A stretch of 64,000 nucleotides of DNA from Gammaproteobacteria bacterium (GTDB lineage Bacteria > Pseudomonadota > Gammaproteobacteria > JAJFKO01): the NCBI GenBank assembly GCA_028284465.1, contig JANQRR010000012.1, positions 62,001-126,000 of the forward strand, given 5' to 3'. The notes under the pieces were generated by a model. The model was not told where the DNA came from. It saw only the letters and a program-made list of their open reading frames with translations, and made no database searches. Numbering within the stretch: the first letter of the stretch is position 1; every line of letters begins with the position of its first letter. This document shows positions 1 to 10,956 of this stretch, piece after piece. The position numbers and the translations under genes are program-made.

Positions 1-1393
1 TTTGTTCACGCACTAACGGCGCTGCATAATATGGCGGAAATAAATGTTTATCGTCTTGTAATACGACTAAATGATAAACTGGAATACGACCGTCGGTGGT
101 ATACACTGAAGCAACGTTAATTTGTTTATCAGCGATAGCTTTATACATCAACCCTAAATCCATTTCTTTGATGGCTTTGAAATGTAGGCCATATACTCTG
201 ATTAATCCCGGTAAACCATCAGGGCGACCGATAAATTCTGGTGCAGCGCCTATGATCAATTGATTTTGAATGGGCACTAAAGAGCTTATCGTATAAGTAT
301 TATATTGTTTAGCAAAAGCTTGCCGAACAGCTAACGCTTGGGTGTTGTTAAAACCAAAAGGTTGCAACCAAATGATGTGATATTTTTGTTGGTAAGCTTG
401 TTTGACAATATCGTAAACTTGATCAGCAGGCGCAGCAGAATATTTTTTATTAAGGATGATTAAATAAGCGGTGCCAGTATATTCAGGATAAATGTCAACT
501 TCACCTTTTGTCATTGCTTGAGTTACGATAGCAGTAGTGCCTAAATTAAATTTCTTAATGATATGTAAATTAGTTTTAGCTTGTAATAATTGGGTGATAA
601 TTTCACTTAAAATAAATTGTTCAGTAAATTTTTTGCTAGCAATAACCACTGTATTTTTGCGACTTTGTTGCCATTCATAAATGAAGCTGCCAATCAGAAT
701 AACAACAAAGGCACTGACAATAATAATAAAGATTTTGTGTTTTTTCTGTTTGCCACGATGAGCTTTAAGCGTCGATAGCGAATGTTCAATATGGCCAATA
801 ATATAATCTAGGATTAATGCCATTGCAGCTGCAGGAATTGCACCTAGCATCACCAAACGAGTATTATTTAATGCTAAGCCTTGATTAATAAAATCACCTA
901 AACCACCGGCGCCAATAAAAGCGGCTAAAGTTGCAATACCAACACTAATTGCTGTGGCAATCCGCACCCCAGAAATGATAGTTGGTAATGCTAAGGGTAA
1001 CTCCACCATACATAAGCGTTGAGCACCAGTAAAACCTAAGCCTTTTGCTGCTTCAATTGTTTCTGCAGGCACGCCTTTTATCCCAGTATAGGTATTGCGA
1101 ACGACGGGCAATAATGCATATAACGTTAATGCTAAAATCGCCGGTTTTGCACCAATGCCAAGTAGAGGTAAGAAAAACGTTAGTAAAGCTAGGCTTGGAA
1201 TCGTTTGTAAGGTATTAGCAACACCTAGTACGGGCGCTTTTAATGATCTGATCCGTGAAATTAAAATACCTAAAGGCAAGCCAACGATAATAGCAAATAA
1301 CATTGAAATGCCGACCAAATAACTTTGTTGATAAACTTTTTGGCCAAGCTCAGGCAAACGATCAATAATAAATTGCCATAATGATTGGTTCAT
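1..1393 (-). CDS. OpuC/OpuB-type osmoprotectant ABC permease fused to substrate-binding domain (partial)
   Basis: Reading from the ATG at 1393 and still open at the window edge, this gives at least 464 residues. Residues 1-200 form an OpuCB-like permease with about five membrane segments and the EAA loop (EAAKGLGF near 114-121). A further membrane segment at about 221-238 leads into a periplasmic binding domain starting near VVIASKKFTEQF (249-260), typical of the quaternary-amine binding family (glycine betaine, choline, carnitine). Such permease-binding protein fusions are known in this family. The start overlaps the stop of the ATPase gene as ATGA, so the two are translationally coupled. 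The C-terminus is missing because of the window edge. The exact substrate cannot be read from the sequence; the family assignment is firm. Confidence 0.9.
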   Translation of the reverse strand, partial: MNQSLWQFIIDRLPELGQKVYQQSYLVGISMLFAIIVGLPLGILISRIRSLKAPVLGVANTLQTIPSLALLTFFLPLLGIGAKPAILALTLYALLPVVRNTYTGIKGVPAETIEAAKGLGFTGAQRLCMVELPLALPTIISGVRIATAISVGIATLAAFIGAGGLGDFINQGLALNNTRLVMLGAIPAAAMALILDYIIGHIEHSLSTLKAHRGKQKKHKIFIIIVSAFVVILIGSFIYEWQQSRKNTVVIASKKFTEQFILSEIITQLLQAKTNLHIIKKFNLGTTAIVTQAMTKGEVDIYPEYTGTAYLIILNKKYSAAPADQVYDIVKQAYQQKYHIIWLQPFGFNNTQALAVRQAFAKQYNTYTISSLVPIQNQLIIGAAPEFIGRPDGLPGLIRVYGLHFKAIKEMDLGLMYKAIADKQINVASVYTTDGRIPVYHLVVLQDDKHLFPPYYAAPLVREQ

Positions 1394-2151
1394 GAAAAGT
1401 GATCCACTAAATTAGTACATTGATCAGCAGTTTTTGCAAATAATTCTTCAACAAATGGTGTTGCTGGTTGTGATATGATTTCATGCTTAGTGCCAATTTG
1501 TTGTAATTCGCCTTTATGCATTACCGCGATGCGATCGCCTAAGCGCAATGCTTCAAAAATATCGTGAGTGACAAATACAATGGTTTTACCTAATTCTTTT
1601 TTTAATCGCAGCACTTCACCTTGTAAATCATCACGGGTAATCGCGTCTAACGCGCCGAAAGGTTCATCCATTAATAAATATTCAGGATCAGCTGCTAAAG
1701 CTCGAGCAACGCCAACTCGTTGTTGTTGGCCACCGGATAATTCATCTGGGTAACGTTTAGCAAAATCTTGCGGATTTAAATTAACAAGTGTTAACAGTTC
1801 ATGAGCGCGTTTGAGGCGATTGTTGGGTTTTTGGCGTAATAATCGTAGTACTATTGCAACATTATCTTCAATCGACATATGAGGGAATAAACCCACACCT
1901 TGAAATACATAACCAATGGATCGACGTAATTTAACGGGATTAAACTCATTAATATCGCGACCATCAATTTCAATTGTGCCGCCGCTGATCTTAATCAAAC
2001 GATTAATCATTTTTAACAAAGTTGATTTACCGCAGCCTGATGAACCCAAAATAACAAGCGTTTCACCTTTGTTAACGACAAAAGAGACATCTTTAACAGC
2101 ATATGTTTTGCCGCCATCAAAAGTTTTCGATACCGATTTAAGAGTGATCAT
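1390..2151 (-). CDS. Osmoprotectant ABC transporter ATP-binding protein
   Basis: This 253-residue ABC ATPase shows Walker A GSSGCGKST, the Q-loop region (GYVFQGVGLFPHM), signature LSGGQQQR, Walker B LLMDEPFGALD and the switch His in VFVTHD. It is most like OpuCA/OpuBA/ProV-type subunits but ends soon after the nucleotide domain, so the C-terminal CBS pair of many OpuCA proteins is absent. A longer frame begins at 2226, but MITLKSVSKTFDGG at 2151 is the natural start: it opens the conserved domain, and the extra upstream residues overlap the preceding gene in another frame. It overlaps the thioredoxin-like gene by 14 nt and the permease by 4 nt, so it is the ATPase of that importer. Confidence 0.92.
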   Translation of the reverse strand: MITLKSVSKTFDGGKTYAVKDVSFVVNKGETLVILGSSGCGKSTLLKMINRLIKISGGTIEIDGRDINEFNPVKLRRSIGYVFQGVGLFPHMSIEDNVAIVLRLLRQKPNNRLKRAHELLTLVNLNPQDFAKRYPDELSGGQQQRVGVARALAADPEYLLMDEPFGALDAITRDDLQGEVLRLKKELGKTIVFVTHDIFEALRLGDRIAVMHKGELQQIGTKHEIISQPATPFVEELFAKTADQCTNLVDHFS

Positions 2152-2707
2152 CCATTTTCCATTTAATATTACAACCCATACTGGGAATTTGTTCTGGATC
2201 AACCGGTTTACCCAGAAGTACAGCATCCAAAGCGGCAGTTAAGCTTTCACCGGTAACGGCAATGTTATTGCCGGGCCGTGAAGGATCAAATTGCCCGCGA
2301 TACACACATTTTAAATCTTTATCAAAAATGTAAAAGTCCGGTGTACATGCAGCTTTATAAGCTTTGGCGATGGCTTGTGTTTCATCGAAAAGATACGGGA
2401 ATGGATAATGAAATTGTTCGGCGATTTGTTGCATTTTCTCCGGGCTATCGTCAGGATAATGTTTCACATCATTAGAATTAATTGCAATAAAAGCAATCCC
2501 ACGCGCTTGATAATCGTTAGCAACGCTTACTAACTGCGGTTGGATATGTTTGACATAAGGGCAATGGTTACAAATAAACATAATAACTGTTGCAGTTGTT
2601 GATCTTAAATCATTTAAACTCATGGTTTTATCGGTAATGGCATCTGGCAGGGCAAAATCAGGTGCAATAGTTCCAAGTGGGATCATGTTTGATGGTGTTA
2701 ATGACAT
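2138..2707 (-). CDS. Thioredoxin-fold (AhpC/TSA-Redoxin type) protein
   Basis: This 189-residue protein begins as a redoxin (APDFALPDA near residues 15-23) and carries a CNHC active-site pair at C46/C49 followed by PYVKHIQ, the signature of a widespread small thioredoxin-like family. No signal peptide is visible, so it is probably cytoplasmic. The predicted role is thiol-disulfide or peroxide chemistry; the actual substrate is unknown. It sits between the M20 peptidase (20 nt gap) and the ABC ATPase (14 nt overlap), so it is co-transcribed with the osmoprotectant importer. This linkage is probably positional rather than functional. Confidence 0.85.
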   Translation of the reverse strand: MSLTPSNMIPLGTIAPDFALPDAITDKTMSLNDLRSTTATVIMFICNHCPYVKHIQPQLVSVANDYQARGIAFIAINSNDVKHYPDDSPEKMQQIAEQFHYPFPYLFDETQAIAKAYKAACTPDFYIFDKDLKCVYRGQFDPSRPGNNIAVTGESLTAALDAVLLGKPVDPEQIPSMGCNIKWKMDDHS

Positions 2708-2727
2708 AATAAATCATCCTCTATTAA

Positions 2728-4143
2728 TTAGTGATCAACAAAATGTTGATAATGATCATGCAATACTTCAGCAACGCAACAAGTTACTTTTTTTACTGTT
2801 GGAATATGTAAAAACTCATTAGGGCCATGCGCATTTGAATTTGGACCTAATACCCCAGTTATTAAAAATTGTGCTTGTGGAAACATTTCACCTAACATTC
2901 CCATAAAAGGAATTGAGCCACCTTCACCCATGTACATAACGCTTTTATTAAAAAAGTGTTGCGAAGCACGTTCAACCGAATCTGCTAGCCAAGCTTGCAT
3001 GTCAGGTGCATGCCAGCCAGCATTACTTTCAATGTTGACACTCACGTGCGCATCATAGGGTAAGTTAGTCGTTAATGCCTTAACGATAGCCTTACAAGCT
3101 TTGTCGACATCGCAAGAGGGTGGTGTGCGAATTGAAAATTTCAATGCGGTGTAGGGTCGTAATACATTGCCAGCATCAGCTAATGATGGTAAACCTTCAA
3201 TCCCAATAATGCATAACGTTGGGCGCCAAGAACGATTGAGTATCAAATCTGTATGGTCATGTGTTACCGGTCGCATTTTTTTAATAAAAGGAAAGGCGTT
3301 GATAATTTTATCTCCGAGCACTTTTGCCATTGCTTTAGCTTGGTGCAGGCGTTCTTCTGGAATACTAACGCTTAATTCTTTAATTAAACACTTACCGGTT
3401 TTAGGATCTTCAAGCCGATCAAGCAATTCACGCATTACGCGAAATGACGACGGCACAATACCACTAGCGCCACCAGAATGCACACCTTCAGTTAACACAT
3501 CAACCCGCAGATCACCGGTGATCACACCACGCAAAGAATTAGTACACCATAATTGATCGTAGTTGCCACAACCCGAATCTAAACAAATCACTAAACTAGG
3601 TTTGCCGATCCGTGAACGTAAATGTTCAACATAATAAGGTAAATCATCACTGCTACTTTCTTCACAACATTCAATTAATATTACACAGCGTGCATGAGGT
3701 AATTGTTGTTGTTGCAAGGCATTGATAGCAGTTAATGATGCAAACACCGCATAACCATCATCAGCACCGCCGCGGCCATATAAACGATCATTCATTAAAA
3801 CCGGTTGCCACGGGCCTTTATCATCATCCCAGCCAGTCATTTCTGGTTGTTTGTCTAGGTGACCATATAACAATACAGTTTCATCGATTTGCCCCGGGAT
3901 TTCGATGTAAAGCAAAGGCGTTCGCTTTGGCAAGCGCACGATTTCTAACTGCATTTTCTTCGCAGCGTGTTGTTCACACCATTGCGTTGCTAATGTTAAC
4001 GCTTGATCAATATAACCATGCTCTTGCCATTGAGCATCAAATGCAGGCGATTTACAGGGAATTTTAATATATTCCTGCAAAGTTGAAATGATGGATTGAT
4101 CCCATGTTTGGGTGACATATTGCTGAGTTGCTGCGGTATCCAA
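2728..4143 (-). CDS. M20 family metallopeptidase (dipeptidase / ArgE-DapE-like)
   Basis: The protein has 471 residues. Metal-site motifs of clan MH are visible: YGHLDKQPE (first zinc His and nearby Asp), GRGGADDGYA (bridging Asp), ECCEESSS (catalytic Glu and ligand Glu), a later Asp in CLDSGCG, and a C-terminal HGPNE segment. Between them lies the usual dimerisation insert. It probably hydrolyses dipeptides or acylated amino acids in the cytoplasm; no signal peptide is seen. The start at 4143 is a TTG with an AAGG ribosome site about 8 nt upstream, and no better in-frame start lies nearby. It heads the minus-strand run that includes the thioredoxin-like protein and the ABC importer. Confidence 0.9.
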   Translation of the reverse strand: MDTAATQQYVTQTWDQSIISTLQEYIKIPCKSPAFDAQWQEHGYIDQALTLATQWCEQHAAKKMQLEIVRLPKRTPLLYIEIPGQIDETVLLYGHLDKQPEMTGWDDDKGPWQPVLMNDRLYGRGGADDGYAVFASLTAINALQQQQLPHARCVILIECCEESSSDDLPYYVEHLRSRIGKPSLVICLDSGCGNYDQLWCTNSLRGVITGDLRVDVLTEGVHSGGASGIVPSSFRVMRELLDRLEDPKTGKCLIKELSVSIPEERLHQAKAMAKVLGDKIINAFPFIKKMRPVTHDHTDLILNRSWRPTLCIIGIEGLPSLADAGNVLRPYTALKFSIRTPPSCDVDKACKAIVKALTTNLPYDAHVSVNIESNAGWHAPDMQAWLADSVERASQHFFNKSVMYMGEGGSIPFMGMLGEMFPQAQFLITGVLGPNSNAHGPNEFLHIPTVKKVTCCVAEVLHDHYQHFVDH

Positions 4144-4229
4144 AAAATTGCCTTATTTATCCTATTTATGAAAAATTTATTTTAACTTTAATTAGATTTA
4201 ACTTAAAGCCTTTTAGTATCGATCATTTA

Positions 4230-5069
4230 TTATTGACGACACAGGAGAACATTGTTAGGCGCAGTTTCAAAGTTAGAACGAAATGGATTGGTATCAATAC
4301 CGCCACGGCGAGTGTAACGGCCAAACACAGTTAATTTCTCTGGCTGGCAACGTTCCATGATATTAACAAAAATACGTTCCACACATTGTTCGTTGAATTC
4401 ATTATGTTCACGCAGTGAAATAATATATTTTAGCAAATCTTCATGATTAATCTTGCGACCATGATAATGAATTTGGATGCTGCCCCAATCAGGCTGCCCG
4501 GTCATCAAACAATTAGATTTAAGTAGGTCGGAATATAGTGTTTCTGTAACAATTTCATCATTAGCATCATCACAGTGCAGATATTGTGGGTGCGGTTGAT
4601 ATTGATCAATAGCAATGTCGAGATCATCAAGACAAATACCAGCAAAATGCGGTAAACGTTCGCGTGGATAATCATTCAAGCGCACTATGTTGAAATCAAT
4701 CGTTGCCCGAGCAGCGTTACTAAAATCTTTTATAATGGTTTGTTGCACGTCATTAACGTTGGCAAACTTTGTTTGATTCAATGAATTGAAATAAAGTTTA
4801 ATCGACTTTGATTCAATGAGATTAGGTGATTCACATGGCAATGAAAATTCACCGATCGCAACTTCAGGTTTACCTTTGGCATTAAGCCAAGAAAGCTCGA
4901 ATGCAGTCCAAATATCCACGCCAGAAAATGGCAATTTGTCGGTAATGCCAATTTCTTCGCGTTTGACACTGCGCGCGATGGGAAATAATAAGCTTGGCGT
5001 ATAGGTTGAAATATACGGTGTTTTCTTACCTAATGGTGCCTGTGTCAAGTCAGTTGCTAATGTTGTCAT
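4230..5069 (-). CDS. queF: NADPH-dependent 7-cyano-7-deazaguanine reductase, type II
   Basis: This 279-residue protein is close to the E. coli enzyme length (about 282). The catalytic segment LKSNCLMTGQPDWGSIQI gives nucleophile C187 and proton-donor D194. HNEFNEQCVERIF near 222-234 holds the substrate-binding Glu. The N-terminal half is the degenerate tunnelling-fold domain of the long YqcD-type enzymes. It reduces preQ0 to preQ1 in queuosine biosynthesis for tRNA wobble position 34. It stands alone here, divergent from the tandem NACHT gene across a 129 nt spacer. Confidence 0.96.
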   Translation of the reverse strand: MTTLATDLTQAPLGKKTPYISTYTPSLLFPIARSVKREEIGITDKLPFSGVDIWTAFELSWLNAKGKPEVAIGEFSLPCESPNLIESKSIKLYFNSLNQTKFANVNDVQQTIIKDFSNAARATIDFNIVRLNDYPRERLPHFAGICLDDLDIAIDQYQPHPQYLHCDDANDEIVTETLYSDLLKSNCLMTGQPDWGSIQIHYHGRKINHEDLLKYIISLREHNEFNEQCVERIFVNIMERCQPEKLTVFGRYTRRGGIDTNPFRSNFETAPNNVLLCRQ

Positions 5070-5137
5070 ATGAATGGCTTTTTACCATGATTAAATGAGC
5101 TTGCCAAGCCAGAGAAAAGGTTTTGGTTAATTTTAGA

Positions 5138-5166
5138 TTGATTTTTATCAGAAATTGATGTATTAT
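5138..5166 (+). promoter_or_regulatory. sigma70-type promoter of the tandem NACHT gene
   Basis: TTGATT at 5138-5143 and TATTAT at 5161-5166 are separated by exactly 17 nt. A strong AAGGAG ribosome site (5186-5191) lies 7 nt before the ATG at 5199. The gene is therefore well equipped for vegetative expression rather than looking silent. Confidence 0.65.
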
Positions 5167-5198
5167 ATGCCACTTAAGTACTATCAAGGAGTGATAAC

Positions 5199-8100
5199 AT
5201 GTTCGGCCCAACTAAAACCCCACCTTCTAAAGTTTCTACTTCATCAACGAATCCTCAAAGTGATCTGGAAATGCTTCAAGCAGCATTAAAAAGGCACTAT
5301 CAACCTAAGCAAAAGCAAAGAGCAACGTCGAGTTCCGACAATTTGCCACTTGTTTTATTGAGGCATGACATTGTTAAAGAACGAGAAAAACGTCTTGGGC
5401 AAGGCAGAGCTACTTCAGTTAGGTTTACCAAAGAAGGACCGACTGTGGCTGCTTCAAAAGAGGATTATCAAAATTGGTTAACGCTCTATGACGATCTATA
5501 TTCTCCAGAAGGTGCTGTAGCGCTGCAAGATCTATTTAGTAAGTGTCCGCAAAAAAACAAAAGAGTACTGATTTTCGGTGATACGGGAGCAGGTAAATCA
5601 ACAATAGCACGCGAGTTTGCTTCTGCTTGGAGTAATAATAGTTCATCTAGTGAAGGGTTAGAAGATGTTAAGCTATTAATCCCAGGGAAGTATCTAAGAA
5701 CTTTCTTGCTGAAACAAAAACAAAAAATTAGTTTAGCAGATGTTATTCATCAGTTCTGTTTAGATTTACGCGATCAAAAGGCTATTACGCCAGAAATTAT
5801 TAAGACTTTTATTGAACGGCATAAAAAAGAGTGTTTCATGGTAGTTGATGGCTATGAAAGGATTGCTCATCTGGATAATAAAGAAAAGTCGGAGCATATT
5901 AGAGCATTATTTGATGACATTTTAACTTTTCCAAAATTGATTGTTACAGCTCATCGCAAGAATGTATTTAACCTTGCCACAGGGGGATATCGAGGGCGTT
6001 TTGGTGATACCTTCGATATCATGGGTTTTACTCGTGAAACGGTGTTTCAGTATATTGAAACGTTTTATAAATCGCTACAACCGCCTAAACCTGAATTAAG
6101 TCAAAAGCTTCATGAAATATTAACAGAAAATCCTAATCTATTAAGGATGCTGCGCACGCCTCTTATTCTGCAAATATTTTGTAAAGAGGCATTATCGCTA
6201 ATCGACACATGTACGCCGATAGAATTGACAGTAAAAGCATATAAACGCTTAACCAATGTGATGATCCGTCAAGATTTGAAATTGCCGGAACAACAATTTT
6301 GTGATGATGAGTTACTAAGAGAAGCAATGTTACGCGCAATGGAAACGTTGGCGTATAGAGTGATGGTAAGTAACAAGCTTTATGTGTCGCAAGATTGGAT
6401 GAATGAGACGTTAGTAAATATAGTGAGTTGGATTAATTCTATAGATAAAGAAAGTAGGAAAAAATACTATGAACCAGAAAGATACGAGGTAGACTTAGTC
6501 ATATTCTTACGCCAAGCATTGTCTAATGTCGGGCTTCTAAGAGCGATACAGCATTCTAGAACAGACGCGGATTATTATTTTCTGGATTTATCTATTCAAG
6601 AATGGTTGGCCGCATGTCACATAGCTCGATTGAGAAGAAAAGGAATATTTTATAGTAGAATTTCATCAGAATTACTGAAAACGGAAACGGAAGAAGAAAA
6701 AACGAAAGCTCAAGAAACGGTTCGAGAAATTCTTAGAAATTATAGGTCTGCGCCATCTTTTTCTAGGGTAGTAAAGTTGTTTACTGCATTGCTGTGCGAA
6801 CCATCGCAAGCATTACAAAAACCTTCTCCAGTGGTGACAGAACAAAGCCAAGTTTCTAAGAAAGAACAAGAGCCTGAGAAAAAAAGACGTGGAAGTAAAG
6901 GGAAAGAACCTCAATGGAAAAGCGCAACTAAACCTACACCGAAAAACGAAAAATTGATAGCATTTCAACAAATATTAGCAAAGAGTTACAAGCTGTCAGA
7001 AGGTTTTTTATTTGAAGAACCTGTATTAGTGAACGAAGAGAAAGTTAGTAAACCAGAAAGAACACTTCGTCAAGATAAAGGTGCAACCGGCGAAAAAAAA
7101 ACAAAGAAAGAAAAGTTTACAATTGCTTTAGAGGAGGATTATCAAAGATGGTTGACAACCTTTGACAATTTTCATCCTAATTCTTTTTCCGAAGACCAAG
7201 CCGTATTGCAAAATTTGTTTATAGATTGTCAGCGAAGTCAAACAAATTCTTTTAGACATATATTATTGCTTGGTGGCCACGGAACAGGTAAAACAACGTT
7301 ATCACGTTATATTGCTGCTCAATGGAAGCCTGACGATAACTCACGGACCATACCAATTGTCATTCGTGCGAGATGGCTGACAAGGATGAAAGAATTAAAG
7401 GAAGAAGAAGGTAAAATAATAAAAGAGCAGAAAAAAGAAACCCAAAGTCAACAGGGAAATGAGATTTTAGAGCAGCAAGACGATGAAATATTGGAAGAAC
7501 GAGACATGATCAGTCTTTCAGAAGTAGCAACCGTTATTCGTAAGTTGTGTTTAAGCTCAGAAGACCAAAAAGAATTCACAGTAGAAGATATTGAAACTTT
7601 ACTTATAGATTATAAAGAGCATTGTTTTTTCTTAATCGATGGCTATGATCTCATTGCGCAACAGGATACAGGTAAAATTAGCGGGTTTCTCAACTATGTA
7701 TTATCTCAGCCGCGAGTGATTGTTACCACACGTCGTTCATGCCAAAATCAACTTATTGCCAAGCATCAAAAACTTTTCGACATGCGTCGTAAAAAAGCTT
7801 TTGTTAAAACTCTGGCAATCGTAGGTTTTACTCATGACAAAATCAAAAATTATATACGTAACTATTGTAAAAATATTTGCGAAAAAGAAGATTTAGCACA
7901 ATCATTGAGTGAAAAAATATGGGCATTATTACAAGCGAGTCCGCTCCTGTTAAGGACAGCTCATGTTCCTTGCATATTGGAGATCTTTTGCAACAATTTA
8001 GCAGCTAAAGAACTTGAAGAACTATCTTCTATTGAAGATAGTACATCGTTGACGGTAACATTATTTGAAAATTTAATCAGAGTAATGACACAAAGAATTC

Positions 8101-8807
8101 GTCAATCATCCAAACAGTGCCAAGATAAAATACTGCAAAAAGCGATGGAACGTGCAATGGAGTTATTGGCTTATCGAGCAATGATAAGTCATAAGATTTG
8201 TTTACAGCAATCCAGCTTAGTATCCGATAGTACAAATTTAAAAATGAGACAAGCGCTAAAAAGTGTTGCAACTTGGATCACTCTACAAGACAATACGTGC
8301 AGAACACAAAATATTGAATGGTTAGCTGACTATTTATATCAAAAATTGCTTAATGTTGGTTTCTTAAAGCAGATGAAGCAACACGGAGCTAATAAACCGA
8401 ATTGTTATTTTCTAGATTTATCTGTTCAGCAATATTTTGCGGCTCGGCATTTGGCTCGGAAAATGGGAATATTTCCCCGCGAAGCTCCTTCAGAAAAGAA
8501 AAAAAATGAAGCTAGAGAAATTTTAGAAAAATATAAACATGATCCATCATTTAAAAATGTATTGATCTGGTGCCAGGCATTATCGCTACATCAGAAAGCT
8601 GCGCAAGCAAAAACTACAGAACGCTTCTTTTTTGGTGCTATTAGACCTGAAAGTGGTCGTGGTCGTAGAGTCAGCCGTAGACTCAAAAGATTAGGATCTT
8701 TTCCTGGGCGCAGAAAGAAAGAAAATAAACAGCAAGGAAATGAAACGCAAGTTAAAGAATCTAAGAGGAGATTTAGCTTTAGACAACGAAAAGGCTCACA
8801 AGAATAA
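5199..8807 (+). CDS. Tandem-duplicated NACHT-type STAND NTPase, 1202 aa
   Basis: The protein contains two homologous units. Each begins with a D-Y-Q-x-W-L-T segment (about residues 90 and 645). Next come a Walker A (GDTGAGKST, 127-135; GGHGTGKTT, 692-700) and a Walker B in the form CF-x-x-x-DGY (212-219; 809-816). Each unit ends with a winged-helix-like FLDLS[IV]Q-x-[WY]-x-A-A motif (about 461 and 1071) typical of NACHT proteins. The units are joined by a Lys/Glu-rich linker (about 555-640), and the C-terminal tail is strongly Arg/Lys-rich. No leucine-rich, WD or TPR sensor and no nuclease, protease or TIR effector domain is visible. NACHT proteins are known as eukaryotic immune sensors and bacterial antiphage proteins. 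Here an antiphage role and a host-directed effector role are both possible; neither is shown. Confidence 0.85.
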   Translation: MFGPTKTPPSKVSTSSTNPQSDLEMLQAALKRHYQPKQKQRATSSSDNLPLVLLRHDIVKEREKRLGQGRATSVRFTKEGPTVAASKEDYQNWLTLYDDLYSPEGAVALQDLFSKCPQKNKRVLIFGDTGAGKSTIAREFASAWSNNSSSSEGLEDVKLLIPGKYLRTFLLKQKQKISLADVIHQFCLDLRDQKAITPEIIKTFIERHKKECFMVVDGYERIAHLDNKEKSEHIRALFDDILTFPKLIVTAHRKNVFNLATGGYRGRFGDTFDIMGFTRETVFQYIETFYKSLQPPKPELSQKLHEILTENPNLLRMLRTPLILQIFCKEALSLIDTCTPIELTVKAYKRLTNVMIRQDLKLPEQQFCDDELLREAMLRAMETLAYRVMVSNKLYVSQDWMNETLVNIVSWINSIDKESRKKYYEPERYEVDLVIFLRQALSNVGLLRAIQHSRTDADYYFLDLSIQEWLAACHIARLRRKGIFYSRISSELLKTETEEEKTKAQETVREILRNYRSAPSFSRVVKLFTALLCEPSQALQKPSPVVTEQSQVSKKEQEPEKKRRGSKGKEPQWKSATKPTPKNEKLIAFQQILAKSYKLSEGFLFEEPVLVNEEKVSKPERTLRQDKGATGEKKTKKEKFTIALEEDYQRWLTTFDNFHPNSFSEDQAVLQNLFIDCQRSQTNSFRHILLLGGHGTGKTTLSRYIAAQWKPDDNSRTIPIVIRARWLTRMKELKEEEGKIIKEQKKETQSQQGNEILEQQDDEILEERDMISLSEVATVIRKLCLSSEDQKEFTVEDIETLLIDYKEHCFFLIDGYDLIAQQDTGKISGFLNYVLSQPRVIVTTRRSCQNQLIAKHQKLFDMRRKKAFVKTLAIVGFTHDKIKNYIRNYCKNICEKEDLAQSLSEKIWALLQASPLLLRTAHVPCILEIFCNNLAAKELEELSSIEDSTSLTVTLFENLIRVMTQRIRQSSKQCQDKILQKAMERAMELLAYRAMISHKICLQQSSLVSDSTNLKMRQALKSVATWITLQDNTCRTQNIEWLADYLYQKLLNVGFLKQMKQHGANKPNCYFLDLSVQQYFAARHLARKMGIFPREAPSEKKKNEAREILEKYKHDPSFKNVLIWCQALSLHQKAAQAKTTERFFFGAIRPESGRGRRVSRRLKRLGSFPGRRKKENKQQGNETQVKESKRRFSFRQRKGSQE

Positions 8808-8896
8808 TTATTTTTGGCAATTATTATCAATTTAAACCAACCCAGAAAAATGTTATCCTTGGCGCTGAAAAATTTACTATCGGAGATCCTAATATC

Positions 8897-10912
8897 ATGT
8901 CATCTCGTCGAGAACTCGCCAATGCCATTCGTGCCTTGAGCATGGATGCGGTGCAACAAGCCAAATCTGGTCATCCAGGAATGCCGATGGGTATGGCAGA
9001 TATTGCCGAAGTTTTATGGAATGATTTTTTGCAACATAATCCAGCCAACCCAAATTGGGTCAATCGTGACAGATTTATTCTCTCAAATGGCCATGGTTGC
9101 ATGCTGCAATATTCACTGTTGCATTTAACCGGCTATGATCTCGATCTTGAGCAATTGCGCCAATTCCGTCAGTTACATTCAAAAACCCCGGGGCATCCAG
9201 AATTTGGCTTAACCCCAGGAGTTGAAGTTACTACTGGTCCACTCGGCCAAGGTTTAGCAAATGGCGTCGGCATGGCGATCGCTGAAAAACACTTAGCTGC
9301 GCAATTTAATCAACCTAATTTCGATATTATTGATCATTATACCTATGTGTTTGCTGGTGACGGTTGCTTGATGGAAGGAATTTCGCATGAAGCGTGCTCT
9401 TTAGCAGGCACTTTGGGTTTAGGCAAATTAATTGTGTTGTGGGATGATAATAAAATTTCAATCGATGGTGATACTCATGGTTGGTTTACTGACGATACGC
9501 CGAAGCGTTTCGAGAGTTATCATTGGCATGTGATCGCTGATGTCGATGGTCATGATCCACAAGCGATTTATAATGCCATCGAAATGGCGCGGTCTGTTGC
9601 CGACAAACCGTCGATCATTTGTTGTCGCACTAAAATTGGTTATGGTGCACCAACGTTGGAAGGTACGCATGTTACTCATGGCGCGCCACTCGGTGAAGAA
9701 GAAATTGAAGCTACCCGTCAAGCTTTAGGTTGGCAACATTCGCCGTTTGCTATTCCCGACGACATTTATCAAGCCTATGATGCTAAAGCAAAAGGCAAAG
9801 CGCGCGAAGCGGCGTGGCAAAAATTATATGATGATTATCAACAACAGCATCCAAAACTAGCGGCTGAATTACAACGACGTTTGCAACATCAATTACCAGC
9901 ATCATGGGACCAAGACACGCAACAATTTATCAACAAATGTGCGCAAACTGATAATGCCATCGCTACTCGTAAAGCCTCGTTGAATTGTCTTAACACGTAT
10001 ACACCAATGTTGCCAGAGCTCATTGGTGGATCAGCAGATTTAAGCGAATCTAATTGCACTAATTGGGCAGGCTCGACGGCGTTTACTAAGAAAAATCCAT
10101 CAGGCAATTATATTCATTACGGTGTGCGCGAATTTGCTATGTCTGCGATCATGAATGGTATTGCACGTCACGGTGGTCTTATTCCTTTCGCCGGTACATT
10201 TCTCACATTTTCCGATTATGCGCGCAATGCAGTGCGTTTAGCGGCGATGATGAAACAGCAAGTGATTTTTATATATTCACATGATTCGATTGGTTTAGGC
10301 GAAGATGGCCCCACTCATCAACCCATTGAACATTTGCCAATGTTGCGGTTAACCCCAGGCTTAGCGGTGTGGCGGCCATGCGATAGCACGGAAACCGCTG
10401 TGGCGTGGAAAGCTGCGATTGAACGTAGCGATCAACCAACATGTTTGTTACTCACGCGCCAGAAAGTTGCGCAACAATCACATAAAGCAGCAAGCTTGGA
10501 AAATATTGCTCGCGGAGGTTATGTCTTATTTGAAACCGATCCTGAACCGCAAGTGATTATTATCGCCACGGGATCAGAAGTTGCGTTAGCCATGCAAGCG
10601 GCAACGAAATTAGGCGAAGAAGGCAAAGCAGTGCGGGTGGTGTCGATGCCATCGACCGATGAATTTGACAAACAGCCGCAAGCATATCGAAATTCAGTAT
10701 TACCTGATGATATTAAAGCACGAGTCGCGGTTGAAGCAGCACATAAAGATTATTGGTATAAATATGTCGGCCAATGTGGGCGCATTATTGGGTTGGATCG
10801 CTATGGTGAATCTGCGCCCTACCAACAAGTTTGCCAAGCATTGGGAATAACGGTCGAGCGAATTCTAGAGGCAGTGCATGCGCTGCTCGACGAAACTTCA
10901 GTATGCTGTTAA
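8897..10912 (+). CDS. tkt: Transketolase
   Basis: This is a full-length 671-residue transketolase. It has the thiamine diphosphate motif [13 protein letters not shown] with the later Asn in [10 protein letters not shown], the N-terminal [18 protein letters not shown] segment, and the pyrimidine-domain active site with [18 protein letters not shown]. It transfers two-carbon units between ketoses and aldoses in the pentose phosphate pathway. It lies 44 nt upstream of gap, in the tkt-gap-pgk-pyk order common in Legionella- and Coxiella-like genomes, although dedA interrupts the series here. Confidence 0.97.
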   Translation: MSSRRELANAIRALSMDAVQQAKSGHPGMPMGMADIAEVLWNDFLQHNPANPNWVNRDRFILSNGHGCMLQYSLLHLTGYDLDLEQLRQFRQLHSKTPGHPEFGLTPGVEVTTGPLGQGLANGVGMAIAEKHLAAQFNQPNFDIIDHYTYVFAGDGCLMEGISHEACSLAGTLGLGKLIVLWDDNKISIDGDTHGWFTDDTPKRFESYHWHVIADVDGHDPQAIYNAIEMARSVADKPSIICCRTKIGYGAPTLEGTHVTHGAPLGEEEIEATRQALGWQHSPFAIPDDIYQAYDAKAKGKAREAAWQKLYDDYQQQHPKLAAELQRRLQHQLPASWDQDTQQFINKCAQTDNAIATRKASLNCLNTYTPMLPELIGGSADLSESNCTNWAGSTAFTKKNPSGNYIHYGVREFAMSAIMNGIARHGGLIPFAGTFLTFSDYARNAVRLAAMMKQQVIFIYSHDSIGLGEDGPTHQPIEHLPMLRLTPGLAVWRPCDSTETAVAWKAAIERSDQPTCLLLTRQKVAQQSHKAASLENIARGGYVLFETDPEPQVIIIATGSEVALAMQAATKLGEEGKAVRVVSMPSTDEFDKQPQAYRNSVLPDDIKARVAVEAAHKDYWYKYVGQCGRIIGLDRYGESAPYQQVCQALGITVERILEAVHALLDETSVCC

Positions 10913-10956
10913 AATCAAGCAATTTTTGAATAGCTTAGAGATTGTAGGAGCACATT

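Noticed and set aside
3167..3556. Plus-strand frame of 129 codons inside the M20 peptidase gene
   Set aside because: Antisense to conserved metallopeptidase motifs; no ribosome site or domain.
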